Source: Moraxellaceae bacterium
Lineage (GTDB): Bacteria > Pseudomonadota > Gammaproteobacteria > Pseudomonadales > Moraxellaceae
Length of the DNA: 64,000 nt
Direction: 5' to 3'
Assembly (NCBI GenBank): GCA_030680295.1
Contig: JAUXVU010000023.1
Coordinates: 124,001 to 188,000, forward strand
The notes under the pieces are model-generated. The model was not told the DNA's origin. It did not search any database and was given only the letters and a program-made list of their open reading frames with translations. This document shows positions 26,189 to 36,567 of this stretch, one piece after another. The position numbers and the translations under genes are program-made. Each line of letters opens with the position of its first letter. The stretch's first letter is position 1.

Positions 26189-27502
26189 TTATTTAAAATA
26201 TTTTATCATTTTTCCGTGATTTAACGCTAAAAACGCAATTTCGTCGTCTCGCCAGACCAATGCAAGGCGCAAACGCTGCCATGGTGGTATGCCATTTTCT
26301 TGACACCAATGCTTTACCGTTAGCGATTGAGTTCGCCCTTCAGGCCGCCAACGCTCTCCTCCCTGTCGGGCCGTGATCCGCCAGCGCGCCGTCAAATGCG
26401 AGTCATCTTGTGTGATCGGCAATGTCCACGCCAAGCCTGCCCAAAACAAAGGCTGTAACGGATCCGCCCAATCGGCACCCGTTGTTGGCAGCGGGTGCAG
26501 TTGTTCACTATGCAGTAAATAGATGGCATCACGATAACGCCTGATGGAAACATCCGCCCAGGCGAGCTCTGGCATAGCATCTGGCCGAGCATTAAATAGC
26601 TCCTGAGTCAGTCGAGACCAGTAACGCACGGGCATAGCGGGTGCATTTTGGCGTTGCAGCCAACGCGCCAGTACCGCCTGCTGAGTGACTTCCTCAAGTG
26701 TCTTTAACGCGCTAATCGGCAGGCTAATCAGATCAATACTATAGGTGGCCAACCACAAATCTGCGAGTTGATTTAAGGCTTGCGCTTGCTGAGACAGCTG
26801 CTTGGCACTGCGTGCCAGCATTGCGTTGGCCTGTGGCCACCGTGTTTCTAGTAGTGGCACAACCTGATGGCGCAACAAGGTGCGGTCAAAACGTGGATTG
26901 TTATTAGCTGGGTCATTAATAGCCTGATGACTGACGGGTTGAGAGGCCAGCCAGGCTGTTAACTCTTGCTTTGGCACGTCTAACCAAGGTCGCCAACGTA
27001 ATAGGCCACCCGCGCCTGCGACTGGCCAGACTGACACCTCCGCCATGGCTGTAAGTCCCTGCAAACCAGCTCCACGCATTAAACGCAATAACAGTGTTTC
27101 CGCTTGATCATCCTGATGGTGGGCTAATAGCAAGGCCTCATGCGGCTGCAACTGTGCGGCTATGGCGTCATAACGCGCCTGCCGTGCTTGTGCTTCGATA
27201 TTCGCTGACTCGGTAATGTTCACCTTCAGTACGTCACAGTACAGCCCCAGTGCCGCCGCTTGCGCACAAGCTTGTACTGCCCAGCTATCGGCATCTTCAT
27301 GCAAACCATGGTGTACATGCAGTGCTCGCACAGCAAAACCTAAGGGTGGCGCTACTTGCTGGGCTGCTAACAGCAGTGCTAAAGAATCAGGACCTGCGCT
27401 TAGGGCAATAACAATCGCGGCAATACTGGGGGAGTCTTGTCGGCGCTGCTGCAAAAACGCTTGCAGCGCCGACAAGGGCAACGCATCACTGGCTAGACTC
27501 AA
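26189..27502 (-). CDS. tilS: tRNA(Ile)-lysidine synthase
   Basis: A 437-residue TilS (E. coli 432). It makes lysidine at C34 of tRNA-Ile(CAU), switching its decoding from AUG to AUA. The PP-loop reads SAGPDS (residues 35-40), where SGGxDS is the family rule. The [13 protein letters not shown] and [22 protein letters not shown] blocks are canonical. The C-terminal domain ends in [14 protein letters not shown]. Translation appears to begin at TTG (27502), overlapping the accA stop as TTGA; no better start was seen. It is the last gene of the long envelope cluster. Confidence 0.93.
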   Translation of the reverse strand: MSLASDALPLSALQAFLQQRRQDSPSIAAIVIALSAGPDSLALLLAAQQVAPPLGFAVRALHVHHGLHEDADSWAVQACAQAAALGLYCDVLKVNITESANIEAQARQARYDAIAAQLQPHEALLLAHHQDDQAETLLLRLMRGAGLQGLTAMAEVSVWPVAGAGGLLRWRPWLDVPKQELTAWLASQPVSHQAINDPANNNPRFDRTLLRHQVVPLLETRWPQANAMLARSAKQLSQQAQALNQLADLWLATYSIDLISLPISALKTLEEVTQQAVLARWLQRQNAPAMPVRYWSRLTQELFNARPDAMPELAWADVSIRRYRDAIYLLHSEQLHPLPTTGADWADPLQPLFWAGLAWTLPITQDDSHLTARWRITARQGGERWRPEGRTQSLTVKHWCQENGIPPWQRLRLALVWRDDEIAFLALNHGKMIKYFK

Positions 27503-28461
27503 GACGCCTGCTGCGTATTGCCATAACTCATCAATCGTTCATAACGACGATTCACTAAAGCGGATGAGTCCATGGTGCGTAGTTTTTTGAGTTCGTGTAA
27601 TAAGGCTTTGCGAAGTGAGTCGGCCATCGCATCCATGTCGCGATGAGCACCACCTAAAGGCTCTGGCACTAAGCTGTCGACAAAACCCAATACTTCCAAA
27701 CGCCGTGCCGACATATTCATGGCCTCAGCAGCCTCAGGCGCTTTCGCCGCTGTCTTCCAAAGAATAGAGGCGCAACCTTCCGGCGAGATCACCGAATAGG
27801 TGCTGTATTGCAACATTAATAGGCTATCGCAAACACCAATCGCCAAAGCACCGCCGGAACCGCCCTCACCAATGACAGTGGAAATAATCGGTGTTTTTAA
27901 GCGCGACATGACCGCTAAATTACGGGCAATCGCCTCACTTTGACCACGCTCTTCAGCATCAATACCGGGATAGGCACCGGGGGTGTCAATAAAAGTCAGA
28001 ATCGGCATACGGAAACGTTCAGCCATTTCCATCAAACGCAGTGCTTTGCGATAACCTTCCGGGCGCGGCATACCAAAGTTGCGACGCACTTTTTCTTTTA
28101 CATCACGACCTTTTTGATGACCAATGATCATGACAGGCTCACCCAAAAAGCGCGCAGTACCACAGATCAAGGCCGCATCATCAGCAAAAGCACGATCGCC
28201 ATGCAGCTCATCAAAGTCAGTAAACAGACGCTTAATGTAATCCATGGTGTATGGGCGCTGAGGATGACGCGACAGCTGTGACACCTGCCAAGCACTTAAA
28301 TTGGCAAAAATCTCTTCGGTAAGCTTGATGCTTTTGTTGCGCAGCTTGGCAACTTCATCATCAATATTTAAGCCCGTAGATTGGCCAACAGAACGCAGAC
28401 CTTCGATTTTGGCCTCAAGCTCGGCAATAGGTTGTTCAAAGTCGAGATAATTCGGATTCAT
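27499..28461 (-). CDS. accA: Acetyl-CoA carboxylase carboxyltransferase subunit alpha
   Basis: A 320-residue protein (E. coli 319). AccA and AccD transfer CO2 from carboxybiotin to acetyl-CoA, giving malonyl-CoA, the first committed step of fatty-acid synthesis. Conserved blocks are [39 protein letters not shown] and [14 protein letters not shown]. The ATG at 28461 gives the standard [12 protein letters not shown] start. It is 70 bp downstream of dnaE and overlaps tilS by 4 nt. Confidence 0.97.
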   Translation of the reverse strand: MNPNYLDFEQPIAELEAKIEGLRSVGQSTGLNIDDEVAKLRNKSIKLTEEIFANLSAWQVSQLSRHPQRPYTMDYIKRLFTDFDELHGDRAFADDAALICGTARFLGEPVMIIGHQKGRDVKEKVRRNFGMPRPEGYRKALRLMEMAERFRMPILTFIDTPGAYPGIDAEERGQSEAIARNLAVMSRLKTPIISTVIGEGGSGGALAIGVCDSLLMLQYSTYSVISPEGCASILWKTAAKAPEAAEAMNMSARRLEVLGFVDSLVPEPLGGAHRDMDAMADSLRKALLHELKKLRTMDSSALVNRRYERLMSYGNTQQAS

Positions 28462-28484
28462 GAATGGGCCCCTAAACATTGGCT

Positions 28485-28508
28485 GGGAGTGTAACGGCAA
28501 CCACTCCC
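28485..28508 (-). other. Stem-loop in the dnaE-accA gap
   Basis: GGGAGTG (28485-28491) and its partner CACTCCC (28502-28508) form a 7-bp stem with a 10-nt loop, between the dnaE stop and the accA start. There is no U-tract on the minus strand. It may stabilise or pause the transcript rather than end it, because accA has no other clear promoter. Confidence 0.35.
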
Positions 28509-28531
28509 GCTTGGAAATACCGCTGATGCCA

Positions 28532-31500
28532 CTAGTACAGCACGCGCACCGACTCATTACCCAACAGCTGGCGTAAACCTCTTAACAGCGCATCACTCAA
28601 ACTCACTCGCCACGCTGGCCCACCCTGCAAACCAATTTGTGCAGCAGGATGTTGCAAACGAAAGCGTAACTGCGCGCCAACCTGGTCTTGGCCACTGCGA
28701 TGTGCCTGCAGTAGCTCAGTTAAACCATGCACACCACGCAAACCAATGGCCACCGGCAGGCTTAACTCCAAACCTTTGCTGTACTGCGCACGTGCAGCCG
28801 CCAACGGCAAAATTTGTTTAGCCACTAACTTTAAAGCGCCAGCATATTCATCCATGGATACTTCGCCCTCCACCACCAGCACACCCTCACCGGCTAATAG
28901 CGGACGCACCTGCTCTAGCAGCTCACCAAATATCGTCACTTCAACACGTCCGGTGCGATCATCTAAGGTCAAAAAGGCGCGACTACCACGCTGACCTTTG
29001 ACAATCCGGTGATTCAGCAGCAAGCCCGCCACCGTGGTGGTTACACCACGCCGTGTAGGCTGCAAATCGGCCAGACGTGTTTGCACAAAACGACTCAGCT
29101 CAGCTTCGTACTGATCAATGGGGTGACCAGACAAATACAAGCCTAAAGTCTCTTTTTCGGCTTGTAGACGCTCGTCTTCAGTCCAAGGCATGGCATCAGT
29201 CCACTCAATGCCAGGACCGGCTTCATGCACATCACCAAATAAATCCACCATGCCAGCGTCGTTATTACGCGACTGTTGCTCCGCCGACGCCACCGCAGTT
29301 TCAATCGTTGCCATCAAGCTGGCACGGTTAGGCCCTTGGGCATCCAAAGCACCGGCACGAATTAACGCTTCTAAGGCGCGTTTATTAAGCTTGCGTAGAT
29401 CAACACGGCTGCAGAAATCAAATAAGTCTTTAAACTCACCATCACTTGTCCGTGAGCTCAGTAATGACTCCACCGGCCCCTCGCCTACGCCTTTGATTGC
29501 GCCTAGGCCATAAACAATATGACCGTCATCATTGGCTTGGAAACGAAACACCGACTCATTGACCGCCGGCGGACGAATCGTTAAACCCATGGCACGGCAT
29601 TCTTCAATAAAAGTCACAATTTTGTCGGTATTAGCCATTTCAGAGGACAATACCGCGGCCATAAACTCGGCCGGATAGTTCACTTTTAACCAAGCTGTTT
29701 GGTAAGACACCAAGGCATAAGCTGCCGAGTGCGACTTGTTAAAGCCATAACCCGCGAACTTTTCCATCAAATCAAAGATGCCACCGGCCTGATCTGTATC
29801 AACACCACGTGCGCCCGAGCCTTCCATGAATTTGACCCGCTCTTTGGCCATTTCTTCTGGTTTTTTCTTACCCATGGCACGACGCAACATATCCGCGCCA
29901 CCAAGTGAGTAACCTGCCAACACCTGAGCAATCTGCATGACCTGCTCTTGGTACAGAATCACACCATAGGTGTTTTCCAGTACCGGCTCTAATTCAGGGT
30001 GTGGATAGGCCACACTGGCACGACCATGCTTACGATTAATAAAGTCATCGACCATGCCCGACTCCAGCGGGCCCGGACGATATAACGCCACCAACGCCAC
30101 CACGTCTTCAAAACGCGACGGTTTTAGTTTTTTAATCAGCTCCTTCATGCCCCGCGATTCCAGCTGGAACACTGCCGTGGTCTTGCCTTCCGACATCAGC
30201 TGATAAGGCCGCGGGTCATTAAGTGGAATCGTTTCGATATCAATGGGTGGCTCACTACGACGGGCGCGCTTGGCGTTAATGTCCTTCAGCGCCCAATCAA
30301 TAATGGTGAGAGTACGCAGACCGAGGAAGTCGAACTTCACCAAGCCTACCGACTCCACATCGTCTTTATCGTATTGGCTGACCCATTTGCCTTCATCATC
30401 GGCATAAACCGCGGTGAAATCGGTCAATTTGCCGGGCGCAATCAACACACCACCAGCATGTTTACCTACACCCCGGGTCAAACCCTCCAGGCGCAGCGCC
30501 ATATCCCACACTTCCAAGGCATCTTCATGATCATTGGCTTGTGGGTCGGTCAGTAATTCATTAAGCAACGGCTCTTGTTCACGCGCTTCTTTCAGCGAAA
30601 TGCCCGGTGTGAACGGAATCAGCTTGGCAATGCGATCGGCTAAACCATAGGACTTACCCAATACCCGGGCGACGTCACGCACCACTGCTTTGGCTGCCAT
30701 AGAGCCAAAGGTGATGATCTGTGAAACCGCTTCACGACCATAATGATTGGCGACGTACTCAATGACACGATCGCGACCTTCCATGCAAAAGTCGATATCA
30801 AAGTCAGGCATCGACACCCGCTCTGGGTTCAAAAAGCGCTCAAACAGCAGGTCGTATTTGATCGGGTCAAGGTCAGTGATTAATAAGGAATAAGCCACCA
30901 AAGAACCAGCACCCGAACCCCGACCAGGCCCGACTGGTACGCCGTTTTGCTTAGCCCAGCGAATAAAGTCCATCACAATCAAAAAGTAGCCGGCAAAACC
31001 CATTTGATTAATGATGTTTAGCTCGAACTCTAAACGTTCGCGATACTGGCGCTGAATCTCGGCAAAGTCCGGCTGACTCACATCAAACAGCTTCGCCAAA
31101 CGCGCATCTAGGCCTTCATGGGATAACTGGGCGAAATAACTCGCCATGGTCATCCCTTCTGGCACGGGGAAGTCTGGCAGATAGTTTTTGCCTAAGGTCA
31201 GCCCTAAGCTACAACGACGCGCAATCGCCACGCTGTTAGCCAACGCTTCTGGAATATCCGCAAACAGTTCGGCCATTGCTTCAGCCGACTTAAAATACTG
31301 TTCTCGACTGTACTGACGGGGACGGCGCGGATCATCAAGGGTGTAACTTTGTGCCACACAGACGCGCACTTCATGCGCTTCAAACTCTTCCGCGCGAATA
31401 AAACGCACGTCATTAGTGGCAACAACAGGGCAAGACACACGAGTCGCTAAGTCCACCGCAGCGTGCACAAACAGCTCGTCGCCTTCACGCTGAGTACGTT

Positions 31501-31993
31501 GCAACTCTAAGTAAACACGGCCTGCTGAGTGCTTCAGCCAACGTTGCAACAAGGTATCGGCATGACGTGGATCACTACCCAACAACGCTTGGCCAACATC
31601 ACTACCGCGACCCAATAAGAAAATCAGTCCAGATTGCGCTTGCTCAAGCCACTGCCGGTGCACAATTGGTAACCCCTGCTCTTGGCCTTCCACATAGGCC
31701 CGCGAGATCAATGCGATGAGCTGACGATAGCCCTCATCATTCATCACTAAGGCAGTGACCCAACTCAGCTCGTCGTCAGTACGAATTTGCAAGTCCGCAC
31801 CAAAAATCGGCTTGATACCTTTACCTTGTGCGGCCTTATAAAACTTCACCAAACCATAAACGTTACAGATATCGGTAACCGCTACCGCTGGCATTTCTAG
31901 CTGAGCGCAAGCTGAAACCAGCTCACCAATACGCACGATCGAATCGCGTAATGAAAACTCGGTATGTACTCGCAGATGAACAAAATCGGTCAT
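28532..31993 (-). CDS. dnaE: DNA polymerase III subunit alpha
   Basis: An 1153-residue replicative polymerase (E. coli 1160). The N-terminal PHP domain starts [15 protein letters not shown]. The catalytic aspartates are in [10 protein letters not shown] near residue 400. The palm/fingers blocks [16 protein letters not shown] and [15 protein letters not shown] are present, as is an OB-fold near residue 1000 ([14 protein letters not shown]). It is the chain-elongating subunit of the replisome. AGGAAGTG precedes the ATG, which overlaps the rnhB stop by 4 nt. Confidence 0.98.
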   Translation of the reverse strand: MTDFVHLRVHTEFSLRDSIVRIGELVSACAQLEMPAVAVTDICNVYGLVKFYKAAQGKGIKPIFGADLQIRTDDELSWVTALVMNDEGYRQLIALISRAYVEGQEQGLPIVHRQWLEQAQSGLIFLLGRGSDVGQALLGSDPRHADTLLQRWLKHSAGRVYLELQRTQREGDELFVHAAVDLATRVSCPVVATNDVRFIRAEEFEAHEVRVCVAQSYTLDDPRRPRQYSREQYFKSAEAMAELFADIPEALANSVAIARRCSLGLTLGKNYLPDFPVPEGMTMASYFAQLSHEGLDARLAKLFDVSQPDFAEIQRQYRERLEFELNIINQMGFAGYFLIVMDFIRWAKQNGVPVGPGRGSGAGSLVAYSLLITDLDPIKYDLLFERFLNPERVSMPDFDIDFCMEGRDRVIEYVANHYGREAVSQIITFGSMAAKAVVRDVARVLGKSYGLADRIAKLIPFTPGISLKEAREQEPLLNELLTDPQANDHEDALEVWDMALRLEGLTRGVGKHAGGVLIAPGKLTDFTAVYADDEGKWVSQYDKDDVESVGLVKFDFLGLRTLTIIDWALKDINAKRARRSEPPIDIETIPLNDPRPYQLMSEGKTTAVFQLESRGMKELIKKLKPSRFEDVVALVALYRPGPLESGMVDDFINRKHGRASVAYPHPELEPVLENTYGVILYQEQVMQIAQVLAGYSLGGADMLRRAMGKKKPEEMAKERVKFMEGSGARGVDTDQAGGIFDLMEKFAGYGFNKSHSAAYALVSYQTAWLKVNYPAEFMAAVLSSEMANTDKIVTFIEECRAMGLTIRPPAVNESVFRFQANDDGHIVYGLGAIKGVGEGPVESLLSSRTSDGEFKDLFDFCSRVDLRKLNKRALEALIRAGALDAQGPNRASLMATIETAVASAEQQSRNNDAGMVDLFGDVHEAGPGIEWTDAMPWTEDERLQAEKETLGLYLSGHPIDQYEAELSRFVQTRLADLQPTRRGVTTTVAGLLLNHRIVKGQRGSRAFLTLDDRTGRVEVTIFGELLEQVRPLLAGEGVLVVEGEVSMDEYAGALKLVAKQILPLAAARAQYSKGLELSLPVAIGLRGVHGLTELLQAHRSGQDQVGAQLRFRLQHPAAQIGLQGGPAWRVSLSDALLRGLRQLLGNESVRVLY

Positions 31994-32571
31994 ATCACTT
32001 CCTGAGCCGACAAACAGGCGCGTACCGGAGCAAACGAACGACGATATTCACCCAACACGCCCAACTCACGAATAGCCTGTAAATGTGCTGGCGTGGGATA
32101 ACCTTTATGGCGATCAAAGCCATAAGCGGGGTAACGTAAATGCAGGTCTTGCATCTCTGTATCACGGGCAACCTTAGCCAAGATACTCGCCGCACTAATT
32201 GCCGCCTCTTTACCGTCGCCACCAACCACCGCCGTCGCCGGCATGGGCAGCTCAGGGCAACGATTGCCATCAATTAACACATGACTCGGTGTGAGCGATA
32301 AACCCGCCACCGCACGCTGCATGGCCAACATGGTGGCCTGCAAAATATTTAATTCATCAATTTCAAATGGCTCAGCTCGTCCTAAAGACCAAGCCAACGC
32401 TTTGCTGCGAATTTCATCGGCCAATAACAAACGGCGTTTTTCACTCAGCTTTTTTGAATCGGCCAAGCCAGCAATCGGCTGGCTTGGATCTAAAATAACA
32501 GCGGCGGTGACGACGGCACCTACTAAAGGGCCCCGTCCAACTTCATCGACACCGGCAATCAAATTACTCAT
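31990..32571 (-). CDS. rnhB: Ribonuclease HII
   Basis: A 193-residue RNase HII (E. coli 198). The catalytic motif is [16 protein letters not shown] near the N terminus, with further acidic residues in VLIDGNR and in the [10 protein letters not shown] segment. It cleaves 5' of ribonucleotides in DNA-RNA hybrids and starts ribonucleotide excision repair. I use the ATG at 32571, which overlaps lpxB by 8 nt; a GTG lies two codons upstream. Confidence 0.96.
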   Translation of the reverse strand: MSNLIAGVDEVGRGPLVGAVVTAAVILDPSQPIAGLADSKKLSEKRRLLLADEIRSKALAWSLGRAEPFEIDELNILQATMLAMQRAVAGLSLTPSHVLIDGNRCPELPMPATAVVGGDGKEAAISAASILAKVARDTEMQDLHLRYPAYGFDRHKGYPTPAHLQAIRELGVLGEYRRSFAPVRACLSAQEVI

Positions 32572-33760
32572 CTGCACTGCCTTTATTTTTCTTCAGTAGG
32601 TCAGTAATGGCTTGCGCTGCAGTAACGCTAGCATCTTGTTGCAGCTGCTCATGTAGCGCGACACAGTCTTGCTGATATTGCACTACACGTTGCGGAGAGT
32701 TAAGCCAAGCCAAGGCTTCACGCGCCATGTTTTCTGGCGTGGCTTGATACTGTAATAACTCTGGTACTAAGGCCCTGCCCGCCAACAAATTCGGCAAGCT
32801 CACAAATGGAATGCGTACCAGTAACCTCGCAATAAGCCAGGTCAGCCAGTGCAAACGATAAGACACCACCATGGGGCGTTTAATCAACATCGCCTCTAAG
32901 GTTGCCGTGCCCGAGGCCATCACTAAAACATCGGCCGCCGTCATCACTTGCCTGCCCACACTGGATAAACCAGCATCGGTGATAACGCGCACAGGCAACG
33001 CCTCATACTCATCTGCATCGGCCGCAATAAAGGCATTAATTTCAGCTTCGCGTTCGGCATTGATGGCTGGAATAACAAACGTTAATGACGGCGTGGCTTG
33101 ATGCATCAGACGAGCCGTGCTCAGCAGCAGCGGCATCAAACTAGCCACCTCACCACGACGGCTACCTGGCAACAAGCCGACAATTTGGCTTTGCTCATTT
33201 AAGCTCAAGGCGGCACGAGCTGACAGCCTGTCACTTTGCATAGGCAGGCTGTCAGCCAACGGATGGCCTACAAAAACAGCAGGCGACAGGTGCTTGTCAT
33301 AGAAGGCTTTTTCAAACGGCAGCAGGCATAACATCAAGTCGATCGTGGCGCGAATGCCATGCACACGACCCTGACGCCAAGCCCACACCGAGGGGCTGAC
33401 ATAATGAATCGTGGTGATGTCACGTTGTTTAAGTTGTGCCGCAACACGCAAATTAAAATCCGGCGCATCAATACCAATAAAGGCATCAATTTTACGTTCG
33501 GTAAAAGTGTTAATGAGTTCATCGCGCACACGAAATAGCTCTTTCAAGCGACCCAGCACTTCAACCAAACCCATGACCGAAAGCCTATCCATGGGCACGA
33601 GGGTTTGTGCGCCCTCAGCGATCATCTGTGGACCAGCGATACCGATAAACTCAGCATTGGGATAGTGTTGTTTTAACGCACGAATCAGTCCTGCACCTAA
33701 GGTGTCGCCGGACACCTCCCCGGCAACAATACCAAAGACAGGACCTTGTTTTTGCGCCAT
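32564..33760 (-). CDS. lpxB: Lipid-A-disaccharide synthase
   Basis: A 398-residue GT-B glycosyltransferase (E. coli 382). It joins UDP-2,3-diacylglucosamine and lipid X into the lipid A disaccharide. Family blocks include the N-terminal [47 protein letters not shown] and [12 protein letters not shown]. Its ATG shares one base with the lpxA stop (TAATG). The 3' end overlaps rnhB. Confidence 0.97.
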   Translation of the reverse strand: MAQKQGPVFGIVAGEVSGDTLGAGLIRALKQHYPNAEFIGIAGPQMIAEGAQTLVPMDRLSVMGLVEVLGRLKELFRVRDELINTFTERKIDAFIGIDAPDFNLRVAAQLKQRDITTIHYVSPSVWAWRQGRVHGIRATIDLMLCLLPFEKAFYDKHLSPAVFVGHPLADSLPMQSDRLSARAALSLNEQSQIVGLLPGSRRGEVASLMPLLLSTARLMHQATPSLTFVIPAINAEREAEINAFIAADADEYEALPVRVITDAGLSSVGRQVMTAADVLVMASGTATLEAMLIKRPMVVSYRLHWLTWLIARLLVRIPFVSLPNLLAGRALVPELLQYQATPENMAREALAWLNSPQRVVQYQQDCVALHEQLQQDASVTAAQAITDLLKKNKGSADE

Positions 33761-34536
33761 TAACGTACGATGCCACGCGTAGAGGCGCGCAGAGACTCAA
33801 CAAAGGGCAGTAACTCAGGACAGGCAGCGAGTTGCGGCTCTAATTCAGCAATAGCAGCCTCTAGGGTTAAGCCTTCGCGGAAAACCGTTTTGTAAGCGCG
33901 ACGTAGCGTTTGAATAACATCGCTACTCCAGCCACGACGTTTCATGCCCTCAAAGTTCATGCTACGCGCTTCCGCTGGATTGCCATTGACCATGACATAG
34001 GCTGGCACATCCTTAAACAAGGTGGTTCCGCCTGCCAACATGGCATAACTGCCGATTTTACAGAACTGATGCACACCCGAGTTGCCGCCAACCAATACGC
34101 TATCACCGATATGTACATGGCCTGCAATACCGGCATTATTAGCTAGAATACAATCGTTACCAACCACCACGTCATGTGCCAAATGCGTATTCACCATCAG
34201 CAAGTTACGATGGCCTATTTTAGTGAGGCTTTGATCTTGCACAGTACCGCGATGCAAGCTGCAAGCCTCGCGAATAATATTGTCATCACCAATTTCTAAA
34301 CGTGTCGGTTCACCGCGATACTTTTTGTCTTGGCAGTCCGCGCCAACAGAGGCGAACTGATAGATTTGATTGCGCTCACCAATAACAGTAGGTCCGCTAA
34401 TAACAACATGCGGACCAACACGTGTACCAGCACCAACAACAACATTTGGGCCTATAATGCTATACGGCCCAACCTCAACGTCATCAGCTAGTTCAGCGGC
34501 CGAGTCAACAATTGCTGTTGAGTGGATACGGGTCAT
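33760..34536 (-). CDS. lpxA: UDP-N-acetylglucosamine O-acyltransferase
   Basis: A 258-residue left-handed beta-helix acyltransferase (E. coli 262), which starts lipid A synthesis by adding a 3-hydroxyacyl chain from ACP to UDP-GlcNAc. Hexapeptide repeats run from residue 15 to about 185. The catalytic His is in the LAHDVVVGNDCIL segment, and VGGNSGVHQFCKIG is conserved. The C-terminal helical part ends GIVR. It overlaps fabZ by 4 nt. Confidence 0.97.
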   Translation of the reverse strand: MTRIHSTAIVDSAAELADDVEVGPYSIIGPNVVVGAGTRVGPHVVISGPTVIGERNQIYQFASVGADCQDKKYRGEPTRLEIGDDNIIREACSLHRGTVQDQSLTKIGHRNLLMVNTHLAHDVVVGNDCILANNAGIAGHVHIGDSVLVGGNSGVHQFCKIGSYAMLAGGTTLFKDVPAYVMVNGNPAEARSMNFEGMKRRGWSSDVIQTLRRAYKTVFREGLTLEAAIAELEPQLAACPELLPFVESLRASTRGIVR

Positions 34537-34970
34537 AACACCTGCTCCGCAATCAAAATATCAGCGCTTGCGACAAGCTCACCATCTACATGTGCCGTGC
34601 AAGAGAACTTATAAATATGACGACGATTCGCTGTTGGAATAGCGACTAAGTCCAAGCGATCACCAGGTACCACTTGCCGGCGAAAACGAATATTGTCAGC
34701 CCCCGCGAAAACATAGAGATGGCCAGTTTCTGGACTTTTTTCGTAGGTATAGAACCCTAAAATACCTGCCAACTGTGCCATGGCTTCGATCATCAACACG
34801 CCAGGCATAATGGGTGCGCCAGGAAAATGCCCTTGGAAAAATTGCTCATTGATAGTGAGGTTTTTATAACCTGCAATGCGCTTGCCACTTTCAATTTCAG
34901 TGACGCGATCGACCATTAAGAACGGGTAACGTTGTGGCAGGTATTGCATTACCTGCTGAATGGTCATCAT
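34533..34970 (-). CDS. fabZ: 3-hydroxyacyl-ACP dehydratase FabZ
   Basis: A 145-residue hotdog dehydratase (E. coli 151). The active-site block is GHFPGAPIMPGVLMIEAMAQ, with the catalytic His and Glu. YPFLMVDRV near the N terminus and FRRQVVPGDRL are typical. It dehydrates 3-hydroxyacyl-ACP during chain elongation and competes with LpxA/LpxD for 3-hydroxyacyl-ACP, which may be why it sits in the lipid A cluster. Two adjacent ATGs (34970, 34967) are possible starts. Confidence 0.97.
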   Translation of the reverse strand: MMTIQQVMQYLPQRYPFLMVDRVTEIESGKRIAGYKNLTINEQFFQGHFPGAPIMPGVLMIEAMAQLAGILGFYTYEKSPETGHLYVFAGADNIRFRRQVVPGDRLDLVAIPTANRRHIYKFSCTAHVDGELVASADILIAEQVL

Positions 34971-35037
34971 ACCTAAACTCCATCATCGGCCACTGAATGG
35001 CCGATACACAAATCCATCATAAACTTAAGCGTTAATA

Positions 35038-36072
35038 TTAAAGCGAGGGCTTCCCTTGCTCTAAATTACGAACGCGCGTTGCTAAATCATCTAAGCGTCG
35101 CAAACGCACTGCCATTTTCTTCCATTTATCGGTGTGATCAAAAGCAGTTCCCGACGAATAGGAGCCAGGCTCAGTAATCGACTTTGTCACCATCGTCATG
35201 CCAGTAATTTGCACATGGTCACAAATTTCTATATGCCCAACCAAGCCCACACCACCAGCTAAGATGCAGTAACGGCCAATACGCGAACTACCAGAGATTC
35301 CACAGCAGGCAGCAATTGCAGTACCTTGACCAACCACTACATTATGCGCAATTTGCACTTGATTATCGATAATCACTTGGTCGTGAATTTCTGTATCTTC
35401 CAACGCGCCACGATCAATGGTGGTATTAGCGCCAATATCGACATCACTACCAATCACAACACGGCCTAGCTGATAGATTTTTTGCCAGCGCCCACGATCA
35501 TTGGCAAAACCAAAGCCATCGGCACCAATAATGGCACCAGCGCAAATATTGACACGATTGCCAAGGACACAGTCATGATGAACAACGACATTGGAATGAA
35601 TTCGGCAATCATCACCAACACTCACGCGATCATGCAGAACTGCGCCAGCATCAATCACGCAACGTTCACCCAGCACAACCTCTTCACCAATCACAACACC
35701 CGCGCCAATACGCGCACTGGCAGGCACCATGGCTGTTGCTGAAACACTAGCAGAGGCATGAATACCCAAAGCAGGTTGCGGTGTTTGATCAAACAGAGCC
35801 GTTAACTGGGCAAATGCCAAATACGGATTGGCCAATACCAACGCATTACCGCTGAAGTTTTCGGCGTCTGCCGGCGTGAGTAGAACTGCGCCGGCATTCG
35901 TTGTTGCTAACTGAGGCTTGTAACGCGGGTTGGCGAGAAAAGCGATTTGCTGTGACTGCGCATTGCTTAATGTGCCTAAGCCATTAATACAGTGCGCAGC
36001 ATTACCACGTAATTGCGCACCTAGCTTTTCAGCTAGGGCTTGCAGGGTAAACTCAGGTTTAGCGGACAGCAT
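35038..36072 (-). CDS. lpxD: UDP-3-O-(3-hydroxyacyl)glucosamine N-acyltransferase
   Basis: A 344-residue protein (E. coli 341). The N-terminal uridine-binding domain covers about residues 1-100 ([14 protein letters not shown]). A long hexapeptide beta-helix follows, with the catalytic His in [12 protein letters not shown] or [10 protein letters not shown] and a conserved [14 protein letters not shown]. It adds the second, amide-linked hydroxyacyl chain in lipid A synthesis. Its start lies inside the end of skp (14-nt overlap in another frame). Confidence 0.97.
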   Translation of the reverse strand: MLSAKPEFTLQALAEKLGAQLRGNAAHCINGLGTLSNAQSQQIAFLANPRYKPQLATTNAGAVLLTPADAENFSGNALVLANPYLAFAQLTALFDQTPQPALGIHASASVSATAMVPASARIGAGVVIGEEVVLGERCVIDAGAVLHDRVSVGDDCRIHSNVVVHHDCVLGNRVNICAGAIIGADGFGFANDRGRWQKIYQLGRVVIGSDVDIGANTTIDRGALEDTEIHDQVIIDNQVQIAHNVVVGQGTAIAACCGISGSSRIGRYCILAGGVGLVGHIEICDHVQITGMTMVTKSITEPGSYSSGTAFDHTDKWKKMAVRLRRLDDLATRVRNLEQGKPSL

Positions 36073-36565
36073 TCAGACGATCAACCACTTTCTTGGTCAG
36101 GTCATGCTCAGGTGGAACTAACACAACCGCACGACGCTCTAAAATAATGTCGTAATTACCGGCTTTACGCAGCTCTTCTAGCGTAGTTTCCAATGTCGGC
36201 ACCATACGCTTTAATAGCTCTTGCTGAGCATCTTGTGTGCGCTTTTGAACTTGCTCAATCAACGTGTTGAACTCTTGTGCTTTGGTTTCAGCTTGCTGCT
36301 GCAGCTGACGCTTAGCCGTTTCGGACATACCTGCCCCTTCTTTGGCAAAGCGCTCTTCTAAACTACGAATTTCACCACGAAGTCTTTCCAAACGATCGCG
36401 CTGAGGCTGCATATCACGCGCCAACTTATCTTGTGCGAGCTTAGCTGTATTCGAAGAAAGCAATGCAGTTTCTCGGTCAATGACCGCAATCCTCATGGCA
36501 TGAGCTGACACGGGGAGCAACATGCTTAATGCTAAAAAAGGTACCACAAAAAAACGAGACATCAT
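36059..36565 (-). CDS. skp: Periplasmic chaperone Skp/OmpH
   Basis: A 168-residue protein with a cleavable signal peptide (residues 1-23, ending VSAHA). The mature start [14 protein letters not shown] forms the family beta strand. Long charged helices rich in Lys, Glu and Gln follow (about residues 40-120), matching the coiled tentacles of Skp. It holds unfolded outer-membrane proteins in the periplasm for delivery to BamA. The ATGATG start is just behind the bamA stop. Confidence 0.93.
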   Translation of the reverse strand: MMSRFFVVPFLALSMLLPVSAHAMRIAVIDRETALLSSNTAKLAQDKLARDMQPQRDRLERLRGEIRSLEERFAKEGAGMSETAKRQLQQQAETKAQEFNTLIEQVQKRTQDAQQELLKRMVPTLETTLEELRKAGNYDIILERRAVVLVPPEHDLTKKVVDRLNAVR

Positions 36566-36567
36566 GA

